Below are positions 58,733 through 64,000 of a stretch of 64,000 nucleotides of DNA, one piece after another. The notes under the pieces were generated by a model. That model made no database searches. It saw nothing but the letters and a program-made list of their open reading frames with translations, and was not told where the DNA came from. The stretch is from Bog-756 sp963738545 (GTDB taxonomy: Bacteria > Actinomycetota > Acidimicrobiia > Acidimicrobiales > RAAP-2): assembly GCA_963738545.1 (NCBI GenBank), contig CAVTXA010000008.1, forward strand, positions 806,001 through 870,000, in the 5' to 3' direction. The first letter of the stretch is position 1. Each line of letters starts with the position of its first letter. The position numbers and the translations under genes are program-made.

Positions 58733-60121
58733 TTGGCCGGTCGGGCCGGGGGTATCCCCGGCGCAACGGCCCCGTCCCGGGGCGCGACGGTCCTCTGGTT
58801 CCGGCGGGACCTGAGGACGGCCGACCACCCGGCCCTCCTGGCCGCGGTGGACGAGGCCTCCTCCACGGGCGCCGGGGTGGCCCCGCTGTTCGTGGTGGAC
58901 GCAGCCCTGATGGCGTCGGCCGGGGCCAACCGGCGGACGTTCCTGGCCGGCTCGCTGGGCGATCTCGGCGCTCGGCTGGACGGATCGCTGGCTCTCAGGG
59001 CCGGTCGCCCCGAGGAGGTGGTACCGGCCTTCGCCGCCGAGGTGGGGGCGAGGACGGTGTTCGCCACAGGCGACACCGCCCCCTACGGCCGCCGCCGCGA
59101 CGCTCGGGTGGCTGCGGCGTTGGCGGCCACGGGGGCGGAGCTGGCGCTCGTGGGCTCCCCCTACGCCGTTGCCCCGGGGCGGGTGCGCACCGGGGGCGGG
59201 GCTCCCTACCGTGTGTTCACCCCGTTCCGCCGGGGCTGGGAGGCCGAGGGTTGGTCGCCACCGTCGGCCCCGCCCGCCGGGGTGCGCTGGCGCTCGGCCG
59301 CCTCCGAGGTCACCGCCGAGGAGATCGGCACCGGACCCGAGTCGCCCGCCCTACCCGTCCCCGGTCACGATGCGGCGCGGGAGGCCCTGGAGCTGTTCCT
59401 CGCCGGTCCCGTGGACCGCTACGGCGACGACCGGGACCGGCCCGATCACCCGGGGACCTCCCGTCTCTCGCCCTACCTGCGCTTCGGCACGATCCATCCC
59501 CGCCAGATCCTGGACCGGCTCGGGGACGACGCCGGCGCCCGTGTCTACCGCTCCGAGCTGGCCTGGCGGGAGTTCTACGCCGACGTCCTCTGGCACCAGC
59601 CCACGTCGGCCTGGGAGCCCCTCTTGCCCGTAGGTGCCCACCTCCGCTGGGACACCGGTCCCCAGGCCGATGAGCGCTTCGTGGCCTGGACCAGGGGCCG
59701 CACGGGGTTCCCCCTGGTCGACGCGGGCATGCGGCAGCTCCGCCACGAGGGGTGGATGCACAACCGGGTGCGCATGCTCACGGCCTCGTTCCTCGTCAAA
59801 GACCTCCACATCGACTGGCGGCGTGGGGCCCGGTACTTCCTCGACCTCCTGGTCGACGGGGACCTGGCCTCGAACAACCACGGTTGGCAGTGGGTGGCCG
59901 GGACGGGCACCGATGCCGCCCCCTTCCACCGGGTGTTCAACCCCACCCTCCAGGCCGAGCGCTTCGATCCCGACGGTGAGTACGTCCGCACCTACGTGCC
60001 CGAGGTCGACGGGTTCGGCTATCCGGCCCCCATCGTGGACCACGCCGAGGAGCGGGTCGAGGCCCTCCGTCGCTGGGAGGAGGCCAAGTTGTCCCTGGCC
60101 GCGGGCGACCGCTCCCGGTGA
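58733..60121 (+). CDS. phrB: Deoxyribodipyrimidine photo-lyase
   Basis: A 462-residue photolyase. The N-terminal alpha/beta domain starts VLWFRRDLRTADHPALLAA. The FAD domain has TSRLSPYLRFGTIHPRQ, LAWREFYADVLW, TGFPLVDAGMRQLRHEGWMHNRVRM and SNNHGWQWVAGTGTDAAP. The motif WMHNRVRM and tryptophans of the electron chain are kept, so it should repair cyclobutane pyrimidine dimers with blue light. The TTG start 58733 is 1 nt after the recO stop and is uncertain, since no other start codon lies before the core fold. Confidence 0.94.
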   Translation: MAGRAGGIPGATAPSRGATVLWFRRDLRTADHPALLAAVDEASSTGAGVAPLFVVDAALMASAGANRRTFLAGSLGDLGARLDGSLALRAGRPEEVVPAFAAEVGARTVFATGDTAPYGRRRDARVAAALAATGAELALVGSPYAVAPGRVRTGGGAPYRVFTPFRRGWEAEGWSPPSAPPAGVRWRSAASEVTAEEIGTGPESPALPVPGHDAAREALELFLAGPVDRYGDDRDRPDHPGTSRLSPYLRFGTIHPRQILDRLGDDAGARVYRSELAWREFYADVLWHQPTSAWEPLLPVGAHLRWDTGPQADERFVAWTRGRTGFPLVDAGMRQLRHEGWMHNRVRMLTASFLVKDLHIDWRRGARYFLDLLVDGDLASNNHGWQWVAGTGTDAAPFHRVFNPTLQAERFDPDGEYVRTYVPEVDGFGYPAPIVDHAEERVEALRRWEEAKLSLAAGDRSR

Positions 60122-61284
60122 ACCCGGACCCGGACTTCGGCGTCTACGTGCACATCCCGTTCTGCCGGGAGCGCTGTGACTATTGCGCCTTCGCCACCTA
60201 CACCGACCGGGACCACCTCATGGCGTCCTACGCCGCCGCCTGCGTGGCCGAGTTGGGTCGGGCCCGCACCGAGGAGGGGATGCCCACGGCCACCTCGGTC
60301 TTCTTCGGAGGGGGGACGCCGTCCCGCCTCCCCGCCGACCTGCTGGTCGGGATCCTCGAAGCCGTGCCCCTGCGGAGCGGGGCCGAGGTCACCGTGGAGT
60401 GCAACCCCGAGGACGCCGATCCGGCCCGCCTGACCGCCTACCGCTCCGCCGGGGTGACCCGGCTCTCGCTCGGCGTGCAGTCGACCGTGCCCCACGTGCT
60501 GGCCGGGCTGGGCCGGCGCCACGGCTCCGACCAGGCCGCCGAGGCGGCCGAGGCCGTGGCCGCCGCCGGCTTCGCCTCGTGGAACATGGACCTCATCATC
60601 GGGGGGGCCGGCGAGCGCGACGCGGACTGGCGGCGGAGCCTCGAGGACGTGCTCGGGCTGGCCTCGCCCCCTCCCCACCTGAGCGCCTACGCCCTCACCG
60701 TGGAGCCGGGGACACCGCTGGCCGCGGCCGCCGACCGCCACCCCGATGAGGACAGCCAGGCCGGTCGCTACGAGGAGGCCGATCGCATCCTGACCGGACG
60801 GGGCTACCGGTGGGAGGAGATCTCCAACTGGGCCCTGCCCGGCCACACGTGCCGGCACAACGGTCTCTACTGGGCCCAGGGCGACTACCGCGGCATCGGA
60901 TCGGCGGCCCACTCCCACCGGGACGGACGGCGGTGGTGGAACGTCCGGACCCCTGACCGCTACGTGGCGGCCATCGGGTCCGGGCGAACGGCGCTCGGCG
61001 GCCAGGAGGAGCTGACCCCCGACCAGCGCCGCTTCGAGGCCCTGGTCCTCGCCCTGCGCACCCCGGCCGGGGTGCCGGCCGACGCCCTGCCCGACCACCC
61101 GGACCTCGACGGCCTGGTGGACCGGTCGACAGGTCGGGCGGTCCTCACCGTCCGGGGCCGCCTCCTGGCCAACGCCGTGACCACCCACCTGGTCACCGAG
61201 GGCGGCGTCGACGGGGGGACGGGTGGGGCCGGCGGCGTGGCCGCCGGCGGCGGGTCAGCCGGTACGATTCGTCCCTATGCCTGA
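60118..61284 (+). CDS. hemW: Radical SAM protein HemW (coproporphyrinogen dehydrogenase-like)
   Basis: A 388-residue radical SAM protein. GVYVHIPFCRERCDYCAFATY carries the CxxxCxxC cluster ligands C16, C20 and C23. It also has FFGGGTPSRL, VECNPEDADP and LSLGVQSTVPHVLAGLGRRH. HemW is a heme chaperone rather than a true HemN, since the HemN-specific fourth cysteine motif CxxCxC is not found. GTG 60118 overlaps the photolyase stop. The last 30 residues are Gly/Ala-rich, and its stop overlaps the glyS start region. Confidence 0.92.
   Translation: MNPDPDFGVYVHIPFCRERCDYCAFATYTDRDHLMASYAAACVAELGRARTEEGMPTATSVFFGGGTPSRLPADLLVGILEAVPLRSGAEVTVECNPEDADPARLTAYRSAGVTRLSLGVQSTVPHVLAGLGRRHGSDQAAEAAEAVAAAGFASWNMDLIIGGAGERDADWRRSLEDVLGLASPPPHLSAYALTVEPGTPLAAAADRHPDEDSQAGRYEEADRILTGRGYRWEEISNWALPGHTCRHNGLYWAQGDYRGIGSAAHSHRDGRRWWNVRTPDRYVAAIGSGRTALGGQEELTPDQRRFEALVLALRTPAGVPADALPDHPDLDGLVDRSTGRAVLTVRGRLLANAVTTHLVTEGGVDGGTGGAGGVAAGGGSAGTIRPYA
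61263..61268 (+). promoter_or_regulatory. -10 element (TACGAT) of glyS, leaderless
   Basis: TACGAT is followed by 8 nt and ATG 61277, inside the 3' end of hemW. No Shine-Dalgarno lies between. Confidence 0.45.
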
Positions 61285-62608
61285 ACCGGTTGCTCCCCTC
61301 GCCGCGCCCGACGACCTCATGGAGAAGATCGTGTCGCTGTGCAAGCGGCGCGGCTTCATCTTCCAGTCGGCCGAGATCTACGGCGGCTTCCGGTCCACCT
61401 ACGACTACGGTCCACTCGGCGTCAACCTGCTACGGAACGTGAAGAACGCCTGGTGGGAGGCCATGGTCCAGCGCCGCGACGACGTCGTCGGCCTGGACGC
61501 CTCCATCCTCACTCCGCCGGCGGTGTGGGAGGCGTCCGGTCACCTGTCCAACTTCACCGACCCCCTGGTCGACTGTCGGAAGTGCCACCAGCGCTGGCGC
61601 CAGGACAAGATCGACGGCGTCTGCCCGAACTGCGGCTCCACCGAGTTCACCGAGGCCCGCGCCTTCAACCTCATGTTCAAGACGCACGCCGGCCCGTTGG
61701 AGAACGAGGGGGCCGTGGCCTACCTCCGTCCCGAGACGGCCCAGGGGATGTTCATCAACTTCGCCAACGTCCTCCAGACCACGCGGAAGAAGCCTCCCTT
61801 CGGTATCGCCCAGGTGGGCAAGTCGTTCCGCAACGAGATCACCCCGCAGAACTTCGTCTTCCGCACCCGCGAGTTCGAGCAGATGGAGATGGAGTATTTC
61901 GTCCCCCCGGCCGAGGCCCAGCGGTGGTTCGAGTACTGGCTGGGGGAGCGGTTCGCCTGGTACACCGACCTCGGGATCCCCACCGAGCAGCTCCGGCTGC
62001 GCCACCACGACGCGTCGGAGCTCTCCCACTACTCGGCGGGCACCGCCGATGTCGAGTTCCTCTTCCCGTGGGGATGGGACGAGTTGGAGGGCATCGCCAA
62101 CCGGACCGACTTCGACCTGCTGGCCCACGCCGCCGCCTCCGGGGAGCGCCTGGAGTACTTCGACCAGGCGTCGGGCGAGCGCTACGTGCCCTACGTCATC
62201 GAGCCCGCCGCCGGGGCCACCCGCACCATGATGGCCTTCCTGCTCGCCGCCTACCACGAGGACGAGGTCGGGGGTGAGGCCCGTGCCGTGCTGCGCCTGC
62301 ACCCGAGGCTGGCGCCCTATCAGGTGGGCGTGCTGCCGCTGTCGAAGAAGGAGACCCTCGAGCCCCTGGCCCGCCAGGTGCTGGCCTCGCTGCAGCCCCA
62401 CTTCATGTGCGACTACGACACCACCCAGTCCATCGGGAAGCGCTACCGCCGACAGGACGAGGTGGGGACGCCCTGGTGCGTCACCGTGGACTTCGACTCG
62501 CTCGAGGACCACGCCGTGACCGTGCGGGACCGCGACACGACCGAGCAGGTCCGGGTGCCCCTCGACGGTCTGGTGGCCGAGCTGCGGTCGAGGTCGGACC
62601 GGGCCTGA
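61277..62608 (+). CDS. glyS: Glycyl-tRNA synthetase (dimeric, eukaryote-like type)
   Basis: A 443-residue class II synthetase of the alpha2 type. Motifs include KIVSLCKRRGFIFQSAEIYGGF, YDYGPLGVNLLRNVKNAWW, the zinc-binding CRKCHQRW and CPNCGS, motif 2 FRNEITPQNFVFRTREFEQME and motif 3 near AGATRTMMAFLLAAY, then an anticodon-binding domain (APYQVGVLPLSKK). It charges tRNA-Gly. Length matches the short bacterial form. Start ATG 61277 has a -10 8 nt upstream and overlaps hemW. Confidence 0.96.
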   Translation: MPEPVAPLAAPDDLMEKIVSLCKRRGFIFQSAEIYGGFRSTYDYGPLGVNLLRNVKNAWWEAMVQRRDDVVGLDASILTPPAVWEASGHLSNFTDPLVDCRKCHQRWRQDKIDGVCPNCGSTEFTEARAFNLMFKTHAGPLENEGAVAYLRPETAQGMFINFANVLQTTRKKPPFGIAQVGKSFRNEITPQNFVFRTREFEQMEMEYFVPPAEAQRWFEYWLGERFAWYTDLGIPTEQLRLRHHDASELSHYSAGTADVEFLFPWGWDELEGIANRTDFDLLAHAAASGERLEYFDQASGERYVPYVIEPAAGATRTMMAFLLAAYHEDEVGGEARAVLRLHPRLAPYQVGVLPLSKKETLEPLARQVLASLQPHFMCDYDTTQSIGKRYRRQDEVGTPWCVTVDFDSLEDHAVTVRDRDTTEQVRVPLDGLVAELRSRSDRA

Positions 62609-62621
62609 GCCCCCTCGGGGC
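62609..62621 (+). terminator. Short hairpin directly after glyS
   Basis: GCCCC-CTC-GGGGC forms a 5-bp GC stem with a 3-nt loop starting at the base after the glyS stop. There is no U-tract. It may end the uppS-to-glyS transcript. Confidence 0.5.
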
Positions 62622-62676
62622 GGCGGCGACCACCCCCATCACCGTCGGGGCACAGTCCGTATGGGATCATCGCCCG

Positions 62677-64000
62677 GTGAGACAGGGGACCCGCAGGAGC
62701 GCGCCGGCGAGGTTGGGCGCCGCCCTGGTGGTCCTGGCCGGCCTGTGCGGGACCGGGCTGGTAGTGGCCACGGGCGGGGGTGCGGCGCTGGCCGCCGCGG
62801 TCAATCCCTACCAGGTGACCTTCGTGGCCCGGGAGTGCCCGGAGTACACCGACATCATGGCCAACCTGGCCCGCAACAACATCCAGGAGAGCCAGCAGGA
62901 TCTCGGTCCCGACAGCGTCTACTCCTCGGGCCAGCCCATCGCGCCCTCCATCGAGGCGGCCAACGACCCCGGCTGCACCCCGCTCAACGGTTGGCAGTTC
63001 ACCTTTGGCAACGGCATCAACGGCCAGACGCCGGGCTCCCACCTCTCCCGGGTGTCCAACCCGGTCTCCCCGCCGATCACTGTGCAGCCGTCGGTGCCCC
63101 TGCTCGACGCCCAGGGCAATCCGACCGGCCAGTCCATTGCCGCCGCCACCACGGTCACCCTGACCCAGGCCCAGGTCACTGCGGCCCTCAACCACCAGCT
63201 GTGGGTGCAGGGCGGGACCCCGACCGACCCACTGGGCACGGCCACCTTCGCCAACCGCTACGCCTTCGGGGCGCTCCGGTGCGCCGTCGACAACCTCAAC
63301 GGGGACAACGTCGAGTGGGTCGGCTTCCCGTCGGGCCAGACCAACGTGTTCTGCTACTACTACGCCGTCGACCAGACCCCGGCTCCGGGCACCATCGTGG
63401 TCCAAAAGCAGCTGAACGTCGGTGAGCCCGAGGCCAACACCTTCCAGTTCCAGGGGAACGTCTCCTACAACCCGGGAGCCACCCCGAGTCCCGACGACAA
63501 CCCGTTCGAGATCACGGTGCCGGCCAGCACGTCATCGCCCAGCGCACCGGTGGGGAGCATCTCGTTCGTCCGATCGTCAGGGGTCTCCTGGCACTTCACC
63601 GAGCTGCCCAATCCCGGGTGGTCCGACCCGGCTGCGCCCACCTGTGTGGGCGGGACCGTCGCCATCACCGGGGCCCAGGTCACGCTGACCCTGGCCCCGG
63701 GGGCTACGGTGACCTGCACCTACACCGACTCCCGTCCGGACCCGCCGTCCAACCCCACCCTCTCTGTGCTCAAGCAGACCACCGGGGCGGTCGGCGGCCC
63801 CTTCCCCATCACGGTGACAGATCCCACGGCCACGGTGACGCCGCTGGTGGCCACCACCACGGCCCCCGACGAGCCGGTGGCGGCCACCCTGGCCGGCGGC
63901 GCGGCCTTCAACCCCCTGCTCGTGTCCGGGACCTACACCTTCGCCGAGGACCTGAGCTCGGTCAACGCCGGGGGCGGGGGCAGCTGGGCCCTCACCGGCT
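62677..64000 (+). CDS. Secreted protein with repeated prealbumin-like domains (partial, cut by window edge)
   Basis: The frame opens at GTG 62677 and stays open to the window end (441 residues so far). A basic N-terminus (RQGTRRSAPARLG) and a Sec signal helix (AALVVLAGLCGTGLVVAT) end near ALAAAVNPY. The first mature domain (to about residue 245) is Thr/Asn-rich with cysteines that could form disulfides. Two related beta-sandwich modules follow, starting TIVVQKQLNVGEPEANTFQF and LSVLKQTTGAVGGPFPI, with CTYTDS between them. They resemble SpaA/prealbumin-like stalk domains, so a surface adhesin or S-layer-like protein is likely. The C-terminus and anchor are unseen. Confidence 0.75.
   Translation, partial: MRQGTRRSAPARLGAALVVLAGLCGTGLVVATGGGAALAAAVNPYQVTFVARECPEYTDIMANLARNNIQESQQDLGPDSVYSSGQPIAPSIEAANDPGCTPLNGWQFTFGNGINGQTPGSHLSRVSNPVSPPITVQPSVPLLDAQGNPTGQSIAAATTVTLTQAQVTAALNHQLWVQGGTPTDPLGTATFANRYAFGALRCAVDNLNGDNVEWVGFPSGQTNVFCYYYAVDQTPAPGTIVVQKQLNVGEPEANTFQFQGNVSYNPGATPSPDDNPFEITVPASTSSPSAPVGSISFVRSSGVSWHFTELPNPGWSDPAAPTCVGGTVAITGAQVTLTLAPGATVTCTYTDSRPDPPSNPTLSVLKQTTGAVGGPFPITVTDPTATVTPLVATTTAPDEPVAATLAGGAAFNPLLVSGTYTFAEDLSSVNAGGGGSWALTG

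Noticed and set aside
62661..63425. ATG frame at 62661 as start of the last gene
   Set aside because: It is out of frame with the signal peptide and conserved repeats and ends in a Gly/Arg-rich shadow; GTG 62677 gives the secreted protein.
1..64000. tRNA, rRNA, insertion sequences, prophage or plasmid functions
   Set aside because: No T-loop GGTTCGA with cloverleaf, transposase motif, terminal inverted repeats, integrase or replication initiator was seen on inspection of the gaps. A tRNAscan or ISfinder run would settle this.

Overview
The window is very GC-rich bacterial DNA with genes on both strands and short intergenic gaps. Several features point to an actinobacterium: BldD-, IdeR/DtxR- and HrcA-type regulators, an F420-type (LLM) oxidoreductase, a mycobacterial-type CYP51 locus, an ImuA'/ImuB/DnaE2 mutasome behind an actinobacterial SOS box, and many starts that look leaderless (TANNNT followed 6-8 nt later by ATG/GTG). 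Class Acidimicrobiia is my best guess, but that is inference. No tRNA, rRNA, CRISPR array or IS element was seen.

Layout. 1-5.0 kb: PAC2-family fragment, APH-type kinase, CnoX-like thioredoxin, FolP2-type dihydropteroate-synthase homologue, HolA and a DUF2510 membrane protein. 5.3-10.4 kb: the dnaE2-imuB-imuA' SOS mutagenesis operon (minus strand), with a SOS box over the first start codon. 10.66-10.9 kb: a short promoter-hairpin-terminator unit that looks like a small RNA gene. 10.9-17.5 kb: Na+/H+ antiporter, patatin, VOC protein, MDR reductase, DUF2332 and a serine hydrolase.

17.6-30.5 kb is the most striking region. A seven-gene operon (TetR, CYP123-like P450, SDR, CYP51, ferredoxin, NTF2-fold protein, DUF427) diverges from an eight-gene operon (3-hydroxyisobutyrate-dehydrogenase-like protein, aldehyde dehydrogenase, carboxymuconolactone-decarboxylase-like protein, SDR, enoyl-CoA hydratase, LLM oxidoreductase, hotdog thioesterase, type I substrate-binding protein). 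The core has the gene content of the Mycobacterium tuberculosis cyp51 locus (about Rv0763c-Rv0771). The two arms share a 60-bp control region with back-to-back -10 elements and a 14-bp palindrome. Together the genes could take up, hydroxylate, oxidise and process as CoA esters an isoprenoid or steroid-like lipid; the substrate is unknown.

30.7-43.1 kb: rpsT and lepA, then a cell-surface polysaccharide block (Wzt/Wzm-type ABC exporter, three glycosyltransferases, a double alpha/beta-hydrolase lacking both canonical nucleophile serines, a PAP2-like membrane protein), then a DtxR/IdeR regulator. 43.1-51.6 kb: housekeeping and stress genes (CIRCE-hrcA-dnaJ-rsmE, bldD-like, excisionase-like HTH, HIT, phoH-ybeY-CNNM-era). 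51.7-53.7 kb: two accessory glycosyltransferases. 53.8-62.6 kb: dinG, tauE-like exporter, uppS, recO, photolyase, hemW, glyS. The right edge cuts a large secreted protein with prealbumin-like repeats.
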